Positions 13,889 to 22,169 of a DNA stretch of 64,000 bases are shown in pieces (positions within the stretch are counted from its first letter, which is position 1; each line of letters begins with the position of its first letter). Both the position numbers and the translations under genes were made by a program. Origin of the DNA: Bifidobacterium psychraerophilum (lineage in GTDB: Bacteria; Actinomycetota; Actinomycetes; Actinomycetales; Bifidobacteriaceae); assembly GCF_000741705.1 (NCBI RefSeq), contig NZ_JGZI01000009.1, positions 682,001 to 746,000 of the forward strand, read 5' to 3'. The notes beneath the pieces were generated by a model that was given only the letters and a program-made list of their open reading frames with translations, ran no database searches and had not been told where the DNA came from.

Positions 13889-15043
13889 ATGAGCATGACC
13901 GAGGTGCACGCTGGCGAAGAGGCTGCTTCGCAAAGCATCGAGCAGCATCTGTATCAACGTCTGAGCAAGGTCATCGATCCCGAGCTCGGCCGTTCGATAA
14001 CCGATATGGGTATGATCGTCTCCATCGAGGCGGTCCCGAGGGCGGGGGCCTCCGGGGATGCCACGGATGCATACGATGTCGTGGTGCAGGTGGAGCTGAC
14101 CGTGGAGGGATGCCCCCTCTCCGAGACCATCACCAACCAGATCAAAGGTGCCGTGTTCTCCTACCCGGATGCGAAGCTGACGCCGCATATCGAGGTCTCC
14201 TCGATGAGCAAGGAGAAGCTCTCCAATCTGGTGGAAGGTCTGAAAGAGGCCCGACGCGCGAATCCCTTCACCAAAAAAGGCGTGAAGACCAGGATATTCG
14301 CCATCGCCTCCGGTAAGGGCGGTGTCGGCAAATCATCGGTGACAGCCAATCTGGCCGTGACCTTCGCCTCGATGGGTTACGACACGGCCGCCATCGATGC
14401 CGATATCTACGGATTCTCACTGCCCTCGATCTTCGGCGTGCACACCCAGCCCACGAATCTCAACGGTATGCTGATGCCGGTCACTGCCTGGGGCGTCAAG
14501 CTGATGTCGATCGGCATGTTCACCGGCGCTGATCGCGCGATACTCTGGCGTGGCCCACGCCTGCAGCGTTCGCTTGAACAGTTCCTCTCGGATGTCTGGT
14601 GGGGGGACCCCGATGTGCTGCTGCTGGATCTCGCGCCGGGAACCGGCGATATGGCGATTTCCATAGCCCAGACGCTTCCCAACGCCGAATTGGTGGTGGT
14701 CACCACGCCGCAGCCCTCGGCTTCGGATGTGGCCGTACGCTCAGGCCTGGTCGCCTTGCAGGTGCCGATGACCGTGCGCGGGGTCGTCGAGAACATGAGC
14801 TGGTTCGATCATCAGGGTGAGCGGCTACGGATCTTCGGTGAGGGCGGGGGAGAACGTGTCTCCCAACGCTTGACGAATGCCCTGCACTACGATGTGCCAC
14901 TGCTTTCCCAACTGCCCTTGCAGACCGATATGCGCACGACAGCGGAATCGGGCCGTCCCGCAGTGCTGAACGAGGATGGGGCTTTGGACAGTTCCGAACT
15001 GGCGCAGTCATTCAAAAAACTCGCAACGACCCTGATGTCGTAG
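13889..15043 (+). CDS. mrp: Mrp/NBP35-type iron-sulfur cluster carrier ATPase
   Basis: A 384-residue P-loop ATPase thought to bind and transfer Fe-S clusters. Residues ~15-110 form a DUF59/MIP18-like domain (LSKVIDPELGRSITDMGMI and VELTVEGCPLSETI). The MinD-like ATPase domain follows, with the deviant Walker A IASGKGGVGKSSVTANLA, then AAIDADIYGFSLPSIFG, WRGPRLQRSLEQFL, LLLDLAPGTGDMAISI and ENMSWF. This two-domain arrangement is usual in actinobacteria. The CxxC pair seen near the C-terminus of many homologues is not evident, so cluster binding by this protein is uncertain. In-frame ATGs at 13889 and 13895 are both possible starts. Confidence 0.9.
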   Translation: MSMTEVHAGEEAASQSIEQHLYQRLSKVIDPELGRSITDMGMIVSIEAVPRAGASGDATDAYDVVVQVELTVEGCPLSETITNQIKGAVFSYPDAKLTPHIEVSSMSKEKLSNLVEGLKEARRANPFTKKGVKTRIFAIASGKGGVGKSSVTANLAVTFASMGYDTAAIDADIYGFSLPSIFGVHTQPTNLNGMLMPVTAWGVKLMSIGMFTGADRAILWRGPRLQRSLEQFLSDVWWGDPDVLLLDLAPGTGDMAISIAQTLPNAELVVVTTPQPSASDVAVRSGLVALQVPMTVRGVVENMSWFDHQGERLRIFGEGGGERVSQRLTNALHYDVPLLSQLPLQTDMRTTAESGRPAVLNEDGALDSSELAQSFKKLATTLMS

Positions 15044-15118
15044 GATGCTGCAGAGTGCAGCAGAGTCAGGGGATTCCACGATCCGCTTGTGGATGGTGAG
15101 GGTCGTTGCCGCCGCACG

Positions 15119-15275
15119 GTGTTGCAACACAGTGGTGGTGAAACACAGTGGTGGTGAAGCACGGTGCTGTTGTAACACAGTGCTGCTGTAACCTGGTTCT
15201 GCTGTAACCAGGTTCTGCTGTACCATGGTGTTCCTGAAACACCGTCGTATTGCGATATTGTGGTGTTACGATACG
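15119..15275. repeat. Tandem 16-bp degenerate repeat array (about ten units)
   Basis: One partial unit (GTGTTGCAACACA) is followed by nine 16-bp units. They include GTGGTGGTGAAACACA, GTGGTGGTGAAGCACG, GTGCTGTTGTAACACA, GTGCTGCTGTAACCTG, GTTCTGCTGTAACCAG, GTTCTGCTGTACCATG and GTGTTCCTGAAACACC, and the units decay in similarity at the right end. Several units are partly self-complementary (GTGTTGCAACAC is a palindrome), so the transcript could form many alternative hairpins. No gene is present. Confidence 0.85.
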
Positions 15276-15574
15276 CTGGTATCAGAACTGAAGCACATGA
15301 GGTTCCCCCACATGCCAAGGGAGCTGCACACAAGGGGTTTTCTTACGATTTCACGATGACTGACGAGGTGGCGCACGGCCGATGAAGGCCGGAGCGTGCC
15401 CGGGCATGCCATTATTCGTGGAATCGATATCACACCGTATGTCATATGGCAGGCAAGCTGTGCCCTGCTTGCTGTCGTGACACCGGTACCTGCACGAAAG
15501 GGCTGCCGGAGGGCATTCCATCCTCGTCCTAGGAACACATCAATCAACGTCATTGATATGTGAATCGAGGAAGC
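15276..15574 (+). promoter_or_regulatory. Long leader upstream of the ABC-F gene
   Basis: This 300-bp gap contains no gene I can support. Hairpins seen are CGGCC-gatgaa-GGCCG near 15375, GGCATGCC near 15403, and a bulged stem CACAT/CAAT with ATTG/ATGTG at about 15536-15562. The last lies only a few bases before the GAGGA of the ABC-F gene. A leader of this length with a hairpin against the ribosome-binding site would suit translational or attenuation control, as is known for several antibiotic-responsive ABC-F genes. That is inference only. Confidence 0.35.
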
Positions 15575-17152
15575 ATGTCTCAGCAAACAGTACTGACACT
15601 CAATAATCTCACCGTAACCCAGATCGGCACATCGAACACCCTGTTCGAGAATGTGAATGCGACCTTCCCGCAGGGATGGACCGCCGTGCTGGGGGACAAC
15701 GGCATCGGCAAGACCACACTGATCCGGGTCGTCATGGGCGATGTACTCCCATACCGTGGCACGATAGCGCCGTCACCGGGGAAGCTGGTATTCGGGTATT
15801 GCCCCCAGGATAATGCGGTGCGGCCACGGAACATCGAAGATTTCGCCTCCGACTGGTCACCGACGGCGATCGGCATCAGGGACGATCTGGGCATAGACGA
15901 GTCGTGGCTCTGGCGTTTCGAATCCCTCTCAGGTGGGGAGCAGAAACGCGTCCAACTGGCCTGCGCACTGGCGTTGGAGCCGGATGTGCTGATCTTTGAC
16001 GAACCGAGCAACCACGTGGACGAGGTGACTGCTCAGGCGATAGCCACCGCGATGCGTGGTTTCCAGGGGATTGGGATCCTGATCTCGCATGATGTGGCTC
16101 TGATCGATGCGACGGTGCGGCAATGTCTGTTCATGGAGCGAAAGCATCTGCATGGACGTAACGAAACGGTGCTGACGATGAGAAGGGGCAATTACACCCA
16201 GGCGGCGGCGCAGGCCCGCCTTGAGGGGGATGCGGCCGTGGAGGAGTTGAAGCAGGCCAGGCGTACCGCAGCCAGACTGGATGCCGCGAAAGCGCATCGC
16301 GTGTATGAAGCCGCACAATCGGATGCCAAACGTCGCGGTGACAGGATCGACAGAAAGGATCATGACGCGCTCGCCAAACGTCGCTTCGCCATCGTCACAG
16401 GGAAGGACGCGCGGGCCGGTGCCGCCAGTGCACGCATCGACCATCAGGTGAGGTCGGCGCATGAGCAGATGGAGGGCGTGGCGACCCCCAGCAAACGCTA
16501 CGACGGCGATATATGGCTGGACGCCGAAGCGAGCCACCGCAAGGAGCTGCTTCGTCTTGAGGAGGGGCTGCTGCCGTATGCGGGGACGGGTCACGATGAG
16601 GCCCCGCTTGCGGATGCGCGCGGTCTGCTCATCCCCACACTGAGCGTTGGCCCGCATGACCATATCGGTATCTCGGGTCCGAACGGGACGGGGAAAAGCA
16701 CGCTGTACCGTGCTCTGCTCGCATGCGTCGCCGAACAGCAGACACCGGTGCGGGTGCTGTCCATCAGCCAGATAAGCGGTCGGAGGGAATCGGACCTCGC
16801 CGTGGCGGCACTCCATGACATGCCTTCACAGCAGCGTGCATCCGTGTTGGGCGCCATGGCCCAGTTGAATGCCGACCCGGACAGGGTGTTGACGGGTGCC
16901 TCGCCCTCACCCGGTGAGCTGCGAAAACTGCTGCTTTGCCTGGGAGCCAGGGATCATCCCGAGCTGATCATGATGGATGAACCCACCAACCATCTCGATC
17001 TGCATTCGAAGCAGGCCTTGGGCAAGGCACTGGCCTCCTTCCCGGGCGCGGTCATCGTGATATCGCACGATGCGTACTTCCTGGACCTCGTGGCCACGAT
17101 CCGGTGGAAGCTCGATTGGAGCGAATGCGGTGCCACACTGGATCTGGGGTGA
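15575..17152 (+). CDS. ABC-F family ATPase
   Basis: A 525-residue soluble protein with two ABC domains and no membrane segment, hence ABC-F: ribosome-associated factors that include translation factors and antibiotic target-protection proteins. Domain 1 has GDNGIGKTTLIR, LSGGEQKRVQLA and VLIFDEPSNHVD. Domain 2 has GPNGTGKSTLYRALL, a degenerate signature SPSPGELRKLLL in place of LSGGQ, and LIMMDEPTNHLDLHSK. The linker (about residues 215-315) is charged and helical (EELKQARRTAARLDAAK), the part that reaches the peptidyl-transferase centre in protective members. Start ATG 15575 follows CGAGGA. Which antibiotic, if any, it affects cannot be told. Confidence 0.85.
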   Translation: MSQQTVLTLNNLTVTQIGTSNTLFENVNATFPQGWTAVLGDNGIGKTTLIRVVMGDVLPYRGTIAPSPGKLVFGYCPQDNAVRPRNIEDFASDWSPTAIGIRDDLGIDESWLWRFESLSGGEQKRVQLACALALEPDVLIFDEPSNHVDEVTAQAIATAMRGFQGIGILISHDVALIDATVRQCLFMERKHLHGRNETVLTMRRGNYTQAAAQARLEGDAAVEELKQARRTAARLDAAKAHRVYEAAQSDAKRRGDRIDRKDHDALAKRRFAIVTGKDARAGAASARIDHQVRSAHEQMEGVATPSKRYDGDIWLDAEASHRKELLRLEEGLLPYAGTGHDEAPLADARGLLIPTLSVGPHDHIGISGPNGTGKSTLYRALLACVAEQQTPVRVLSISQISGRRESDLAVAALHDMPSQQRASVLGAMAQLNADPDRVLTGASPSPGELRKLLLCLGARDHPELIMMDEPTNHLDLHSKQALGKALASFPGAVIVISHDAYFLDLVATIRWKLDWSECGATLDLG

Positions 17153-17175
17153 ACTTGCTGCGGAGGGGGCGAAAG

Positions 17176-18111
17176 CTATGGCAGGGCCGGATCCACGGCT
17201 TTCACCGTGGCCCTGTGACGGAGGACCAGCGCGAAGGAGTAGACGGCCAAGGAAAGCCATATGACGCAGAAGGCGATCAGCATCGTATGGTTGATGGCCT
17301 CATGCAGGAAGAGGATCGCCGACAGGAATTGCAGGGTCGGGTTGATGTATTGCACGAATCCCACGGTGAGATATTGGGAATGCTGCACACCATAGGCGAA
17401 GGTGATAAGCGGTATCGCGGTCACGATTCCGGCACCCATCAGCAGTGCGATGATGCCGGGCTGCTGATGGGCCACCCCGAATCCGGGCTGCCATATCAGC
17501 CACAGCAGCGCCAGAGGGGTGACCACCGCCGTCTCGAAGGTGATGGATTGCAGTGAGTCGAGAGGCACCACCCGCTTCAGCAGGCCGTATCCGCAGAAGG
17601 TCAGCGCCATGACCAACCCGAGCCAGGGGACGCCGCCGCTGCCCACGATGAAAATGCTCACCCCAAGGGCGGCCAGCGCTATGGAAATCCAACCGAAGGC
17701 GTTGGTGCGTTCCCGCAGTACGATGATCGCGATGAGCATGTTCATCACCGGCATCAGGAAGTACGAGGCCGATGCCTCCAGGGTTTTGCCCACACTCACC
17801 AGAATGATGTAGAGCAGCCAGTTCGCGCTGATGAGCAGGGCCGCGATGACGGCCAGCAGGAAGAGCGTCTTGTTCTTCCACAGTCGCGCGCAGGCGGCGA
17901 AGAAGTGACGATGCCGGCGTAACAGTGCCAGCAGTATCAGCATCGTCACCATAGTGGTGATGATCCGGTAGGCGAGTACCGTGTTGGATGCGACGCTTCG
18001 CAACGCGTCCCAGTAGATGGGGAGCAGACCCCATGCGACGCTGGATATGGTTATCGCGAGGAGACCGCGAGGTGTCTGTGTGACAGGTGGGGCCGTAGGC
18101 ATAGCCGCCAT
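17176..18111 (-). CDS. rarD: EamA/RarD-type drug-metabolite transporter
   Basis: A 311-residue inner-membrane protein with about ten hydrophobic helices and two EamA repeats. The N-terminus GLLAITISSVAWGLLPIYWDAL is typical of RarD (the 'W...P.Y...L' motif). Later SANWLLYIILV and LEASASYFLMPVMNMLIAIIVLRERT correspond to conserved family stretches. RarD-group proteins are often annotated as chloramphenicol-sensitivity proteins, but their substrate is unknown. Start ATG 18111 (MAAMP) is preferred over 18150 because the additional residues are polar and unlike the family. It is convergent with the ABC-F gene, with 23 bp between. Confidence 0.85.
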   Translation of the reverse strand: MAAMPTAPPVTQTPRGLLAITISSVAWGLLPIYWDALRSVASNTVLAYRIITTMVTMLILLALLRRHRHFFAACARLWKNKTLFLLAVIAALLISANWLLYIILVSVGKTLEASASYFLMPVMNMLIAIIVLRERTNAFGWISIALAALGVSIFIVGSGGVPWLGLVMALTFCGYGLLKRVVPLDSLQSITFETAVVTPLALLWLIWQPGFGVAHQQPGIIALLMGAGIVTAIPLITFAYGVQHSQYLTVGFVQYINPTLQFLSAILFLHEAINHTMLIAFCVIWLSLAVYSFALVLRHRATVKAVDPALP

Positions 18112-18240
18112 AATACTGACATCATGTAAGCGACACTTTTCCGCCAGCACATCGTGATGTCCAGAGTGGGTGCCGGGCGGCGCAGGTCATCCGCGTCGCC
18201 CGCAAGCGGCGTGCCTTGGGTGCACCGCGATGGGAACTGA

Positions 18241-18927
18241 TCAGAGCCCGGAGGGTGTCTGCCCGGCTTGTACCGCCTGCAGGGCGCTGTGGATGTCGGT
18301 GTCTCCGTCATGGAAATTCAGTGTGGCGCCGATGGTGTTCGGAGCGTGCACCGTTGCGACGAGCACCGCCGCCACATTGCCACGGGATGTTGAAGGCGTC
18401 GCCGCGCTCTTCCTGACGGCATCGATGGTGATCCGGCCACTGGGGCTTTCCAGTGTCAGCGCGCTGGGGCCGAGGATGGTCCAATCAAGCCCGGAGGCGC
18501 GCAGATAGCGATCAGCCTCGGCCTTCGACTGCGCATAGGCGAACATGGAACTCTCGGGTCCGAAGACCTCGGGATGGTCGGCATCATAATAGGAAACCGT
18601 GATGTAGCGTTTCACCCCGGCGAGTGCGGCGGCATCGATGCAACGTTTCGCCGCATCGCGGTCGACGGCGTAGGTGCGCGAACTGTCACCGCCGCCCGCA
18701 CCGGCCGACCAGATGATCACATCACTGCCGGAGAAGGCCTTGGCGAGTTCCTCGGTGGATGCATCTTCGATATCGAGCACGAGGGCATGCGCACCGTCTG
18801 CCTCAACATCCTCGACCTGTTTGCGGTCGCGGATGATGGACGTGACCGAATCACCCTCCGCCGTGAACATCGGGCTTGCCAGCAATGCGACTTTGCCGTG
18901 GCCGCCGATAATCGTGATATGTACCAA
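18241..18927 (-). CDS. NAD(P)-binding NmrA/SDR-like oxidoreductase
   Basis: A 228-residue Rossmann-fold protein of the atypical short-chain dehydrogenase (NmrA/YwnB-like) group. The nucleotide-binding motif ITIIGGHGKVALLAS is at the extreme N-terminus. VLDIEDASTEELAKAF and DVIIWSAGAGG (the conserved strand-4 region) follow, and YITVSYYDADHP sits where the active-site Tyr is expected. I chose TTG at 18927 because GGGAGG lies 6 bases upstream and the fold begins within two residues. The upstream ATG at 18975 would add a His-rich non-homologous tail. The substrate is unknown. Confidence 0.8.
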   Translation of the reverse strand: MVHITIIGGHGKVALLASPMFTAEGDSVTSIIRDRKQVEDVEADGAHALVLDIEDASTEELAKAFSGSDVIIWSAGAGGGDSSRTYAVDRDAAKRCIDAAALAGVKRYITVSYYDADHPEVFGPESSMFAYAQSKAEADRYLRASGLDWTILGPSALTLESPSGRITIDAVRKSAATPSTSRGNVAAVLVATVHAPNTIGATLNFHDGDTDIHSALQAVQAGQTPSGL

Positions 18928-19272
18928 AACGCCCTCCCTATGATGATGGTCGTGAATCGACTCGGATGCGATCAAGGACCCCTGTCACCAGAATAGATAA
19001 GGGCATTGCCCGTGCAGCATAATCAAGCGTGCCTGAATGTGGAGGACTTCCGGGCGATCTTCTGTCATCTTCCTTCGCTCATACCTCGTATCGGACCGGA
19101 AGCATCGGGACCAAACCGTTCTGCTGACTCATGCCGGCGGCGTGATCGATGAATATGCCGGTAACGCCGCCACATGCGGTAACTCCCGGTCGCGCCGTCC
19201 GGCTACCGCGCTGCCTGTTCGGGAATCACCGTATAAAAGGGGTCACCCTGCACTGATGGTGAAGGTGCCGAT

Positions 19273-19289
19273 GTCCGTTGTCAACGGAC
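19273..19289. promoter_or_regulatory. Perfect palindrome upstream of the PTS regulator
   Basis: GTCCGTTG-T-CAACGGAC is a perfect 8+1+8 dyad. It lies 25 bp upstream of a plausible promoter and is the only strong dyad in the 435-bp gap (18928-19362). The gap otherwise shows no gene that I can support. It is a candidate operator for a LacI-type or other dimeric repressor, or a weak transcript hairpin. Confidence 0.5.
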
Positions 19290-19313
19290 GAGGTTGTGTA
19301 TGACAAGCCAGCG

Positions 19314-19341
19314 TTGACGCCAAAATGCTCATTACTATCAA
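19314..19341 (+). promoter_or_regulatory. Candidate promoter of the PTS operon
   Basis: TTGACG (19314-19319) and TATCAA (19336-19341) are separated by 16 bp. A start of transcription near 19348 would leave a very short leader before AAGGAGG and the ATG at 19363. The prediction is by eye. Confidence 0.4.
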
Positions 19342-19362
19342 AGGGTGTAAGGAGGCACGGCA

Positions 19363-20853
19363 ATGGCGTCAGATGCAAAAAAATCACTCATCAATTACCT
19401 GATGAACAGACGGGATTTTGTTTCGGGTTCAGAACTTTCTGATGCTCTGAATGTATCTACCAAAACCGTTTCACGAATTGTCAAAGATGTGAACCGCGAA
19501 TCCCTTGATGGATCGGTTATCGATTCTCGCCGAGGTCGTGGCTACCGCTTGAATTGGCAGAATTATTTTGATCGCAAGGATGAGTCGTCAGCAACCACGA
19601 ATGTTGCTGTACTGAGTTCGGTTGAGCGACGTGATGAAGTCATCAAGCGTCTCCTGATCACCGCGCCTCAGCGCTATCGTTTGCATGAGGTGTGGGGAAA
19701 ATACTTCATCAGTGAATCCGCGATTTCCGGTGATTTGAAAGCTCTCCGACGTATGGCCGGCAACTTCCATCTCGAGCTGTACAGATCGAATGACTTTATC
19801 TGGATCGATGGCAGTGAGAGCAATATTCGCAAAGCCATCGCCGATCTCTTGGTGTCCGACGATGTGATCGTCAGCAGCCAGTCCATGCAACCGGATCTGT
19901 ATGTGCAGAAGCGTGATGCGGCTTTCGTCTCACACCAACTGGAACTCGTGGAGGAACTGATACATAGCGAGATCCCTTACCCATACAGTGTGAATCTTTA
20001 CACGCATCTGTACATCCTCATCGAGCGTTTCCGCAATGCCAAAGTGCACATTGATGATGGCGAAGACATCTGTGACAACGACATGATGAAGCGCCATGAA
20101 GATCTTGCGGAGGTGTGCGGTCGGGTTATCCGCAACCTCAACGAGTATCTCAACACCACGCTGCCGGAAGCGGAAATATACTACTTGTATCAATACCTGA
20201 CTTCATCAAGGATCAACAGCACCCAACTGGATGCCAGTGAAATCCCTGAGCGTGTGCTGTCGGTTACGCGGTTCCTCATTGACGCGGTGGCTGAGCATCC
20301 CGAATACCAAGACATCAACAAACACGATCTTCTGCTGACGCTGTCGAAGCATATGAAGCCGCTGTTGAATCGTCTTGCCAACCACATCAGGGTGATCAAT
20401 AACCTGCTTCAACAGATCAAACTCGAATATCCTCAACTCTTCCAGAGTGTTCGATCGGCGACCCAGCAGCTGGTCGATGAGTATCGGCTCAATCCCATTG
20501 GTGATGAGGAAGTTGGCTTCATCACTGTGTACTTTGCCCAGGCAATGGAAAACGTGAGGACTCCGGTCAACATCATCCTGGTGTGCACAACAGGTTTGGG
20601 AACCGCCCAGCTGCTGCAAGCGAAGATTACCAAACGATTTTCAGAATTCAACATCGTCGCCACCGTCGCGGCACGCAATCTCAACGGCGAAATAGCGAAG
20701 CACCCTGAAGTTCACCTGGTCGTATCCACAATTCGTTTACCGCATGACATCAAGGTTCCCACCTTATTGGTCAGCGCAATGCTGACTGTTGAGGACCGCG
20801 AACGCATGGAGCTTGAAGCCAGCCGCATCAGGCATAAGGAGGTGGTCTTATGA
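19363..20853 (+). CDS. PRD-containing PTS regulator (BglG/MtlR-like activator)
   Basis: A 496-residue transcription regulator of PTS genes. An N-terminal helix-turn-helix (SGSELSDALNVSTKTVSRIVKDV) is followed by a second DNA-binding-like region, PRD1 (near residues 185-290, with His ~215 in THLYILIERF), PRD2 (~300-400, with His ~330 in SKHMKPLL) and a GatB/IIB-like domain with its cysteine in LVCTTGLGTAQLL (Cys ~408). MtlR/LicR-type activators normally end in an EIIA-like domain. Here the protein stops after IIB and the next frame begins with an EIIA domain. The usual second histidine of each PRD seems replaced (EIYYLYQYL and GFITVYFAQAME). Codon use is A+T-richer than in neighbouring regions. 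Confidence 0.85.
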   Translation: MASDAKKSLINYLMNRRDFVSGSELSDALNVSTKTVSRIVKDVNRESLDGSVIDSRRGRGYRLNWQNYFDRKDESSATTNVAVLSSVERRDEVIKRLLITAPQRYRLHEVWGKYFISESAISGDLKALRRMAGNFHLELYRSNDFIWIDGSESNIRKAIADLLVSDDVIVSSQSMQPDLYVQKRDAAFVSHQLELVEELIHSEIPYPYSVNLYTHLYILIERFRNAKVHIDDGEDICDNDMMKRHEDLAEVCGRVIRNLNEYLNTTLPEAEIYYLYQYLTSSRINSTQLDASEIPERVLSVTRFLIDAVAEHPEYQDINKHDLLLTLSKHMKPLLNRLANHIRVINNLLQQIKLEYPQLFQSVRSATQQLVDEYRLNPIGDEEVGFITVYFAQAMENVRTPVNIILVCTTGLGTAQLLQAKITKRFSEFNIVATVAARNLNGEIAKHPEVHLVVSTIRLPHDIKVPTLLVSAMLTVEDRERMELEASRIRHKEVVL

Positions 20854-21749
20854 GACGACTGCTGCTTTGGGAGCCAAACTGGCAGGTCCACGATAAGGCC
20901 GCTCTGCTGTCAAGGGTGTCTCAGTACCTGCTTGACGAGAGGATGATCGTGGACTCCGATGCGATAACCTGGGCACTGACTACGCGTGAGGACCTCGGTA
21001 ACGATCTGGTTGCACCCAATGTCGCCATTCCCCATGCTCAGCATGCGGCGGTCGAACACGCTGTCATGCTCATGGTGAAGCTGAGGCATCCCCTCCTGGA
21101 TTGGTGCCCTGGTGCCGATGTGGATCGCTACGTTTTTTCCCTGATTCCTACGACTCCATCTGCACGCGATGCGGGTGAGTTGAAAGAGTTCTACACCGAT
21201 ATTGCCGATGATCAGGTGATGGATCGATTGAGCTTGGGTGATCAGAGGGAAATACGAACAATATTCGCGAGTAGAAGGAAAACAACAGTGGAACCGTTAT
21301 CTCTTAATGCCGTTCTCGATAGGAACACTATCCTGACCAAGGTCGAAGCTGAGAGAAAAGACGAGGTCATAGCAACTCTGTCACAACGCTTGTATGAGCA
21401 AGGCTATATTTCCTCGGTTGACGAGTTTGTACAAGCCGTGAATCAGCGTGAACGCGAAGGTGCCACGGGTATCGGTCAACATGTTGCGATTCCTCACGGC
21501 CGCAGCGAAACGGTTACTCGTAACGGTGTCGCCATTGCGATCCTCGATCATGAAATCGAATGGGAATCTCTTGACGATACCGGGGCGAAAGTGGTCGTGC
21601 TGTTAACGGTTGGCGCAGGGGGACAGGGTTCTCAGGACCATTTGAAAATGCTTTCCTTATTCGCTCGCAAACTGGGCAAGAACGAGGTGATCGAAGGTCT
21701 GCTGAAGGCCAATACCATCGACGACGTGATCGCCACGTTTAGCGATTGA
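20850..21749 (+). CDS. Double-domain PTS EIIA protein (two EIIA type-2 modules)
   Basis: A 299-residue protein overlapping the regulator by 4 bp (ATGA), with an ideal AAGGAGGTG before its ATG. Residues 1 to ~140 form one EIIA(fructose/mannitol)-like domain with the phosphorylatable His ~62 in NVAIPHAQH. Residues ~148-299 form a second complete one with His ~216 in HVAIPHGRSE. The second has the full family pattern (EGATGIGQ...IPHGR) and should be the transport domain phosphorylated by HPr. The first is more diverged (APNVAIPHAQ, then LDWCPGADV) and occupies the position where an MtlR-type regulator has its own EIIA domain. It is most simply read as a regulatory module joined to the transporter component. 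Confidence 0.85.
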   Translation: MRRLLLWEPNWQVHDKAALLSRVSQYLLDERMIVDSDAITWALTTREDLGNDLVAPNVAIPHAQHAAVEHAVMLMVKLRHPLLDWCPGADVDRYVFSLIPTTPSARDAGELKEFYTDIADDQVMDRLSLGDQREIRTIFASRRKTTVEPLSLNAVLDRNTILTKVEAERKDEVIATLSQRLYEQGYISSVDEFVQAVNQREREGATGIGQHVAIPHGRSETVTRNGVAIAILDHEIEWESLDDTGAKVVVLLTVGAGGQGSQDHLKMLSLFARKLGKNEVIEGLLKANTIDDVIATFSD

Positions 21750-21780
21750 ATTCTTCATATTACAAACAAGGAGCAACACG

Positions 21781-22092
21781 ATGAACATTGTTGGAGTCAG
21801 TGCATGCACTGTGGGAATTGCACACACATATATGGCACAGCAGAAGCTGGAAGATGCCGCAAAAGCGGTGAACGATCAGGTAAAAATCGAGACCCAAGGC
21901 ACTATAGGCATCGAAAATGAGTTGACTGAGCAGGACATCAATGGCGCAGACATCGTGATTCTGGCAGTCGATGTGAAAATAGCAGGCGAAGAACGTTTTG
22001 ACGGGAAAAAGGTCGTCAAGGTTTCCACGGCCACGGCTATCAAATCGCCGAACAAACTTATCGCGAAGCTCCATGAACTAGCGAAGCAGTAG
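21781..22092 (+). CDS. PTS fructose-family EIIB component
   Basis: A 103-residue phosphocarrier that accepts phosphate from EIIA on a cysteine and hands it to sugar bound by EIIC. The active site is VSACTVGIAHTYMA with Cys9. Typical fructose EIIB has CPTGIAHT, so here Pro-Thr is replaced by Thr-Val. The rest (KIETQGTIGIENELTEQDINGADIVILAVDVKI) is standard. AAGGAG precedes the ATG at 21781. It is a free-standing domain, so the permease is split into A, B and C polypeptides. Confidence 0.92.
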   Translation: MNIVGVSACTVGIAHTYMAQQKLEDAAKAVNDQVKIETQGTIGIENELTEQDINGADIVILAVDVKIAGEERFDGKKVVKVSTATAIKSPNKLIAKLHELAKQ

Positions 22093-22096
22093 GGGT

Positions 22097-22122
22097 GGAG
22101 ACTCAGTATGCAATGAGTCTCC
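22097..22122. terminator. Intercistronic hairpin between EIIB and EIIC
   Basis: A perfect 9-bp stem GGAGACTCA / TGAGTCTCC with an 8-base loop sits 4 bp after the EIIB stop and 47 bp before the EIIC start. No U-tract follows. It may attenuate, stabilise or process the operon mRNA. Confidence 0.55.
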
Positions 22123-22169
22123 GTCAATGGTAACGATCAACAACATCAATGATGACAAGGACGTCAGAA

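Noticed and set aside
18928-19362. tRNA or small RNA gene before the PTS regulator
   Set aside because: No cloverleaf with a GTTC-type T-arm and acceptor pairing was found. The only strong symmetry is the 17-bp palindrome reported separately.
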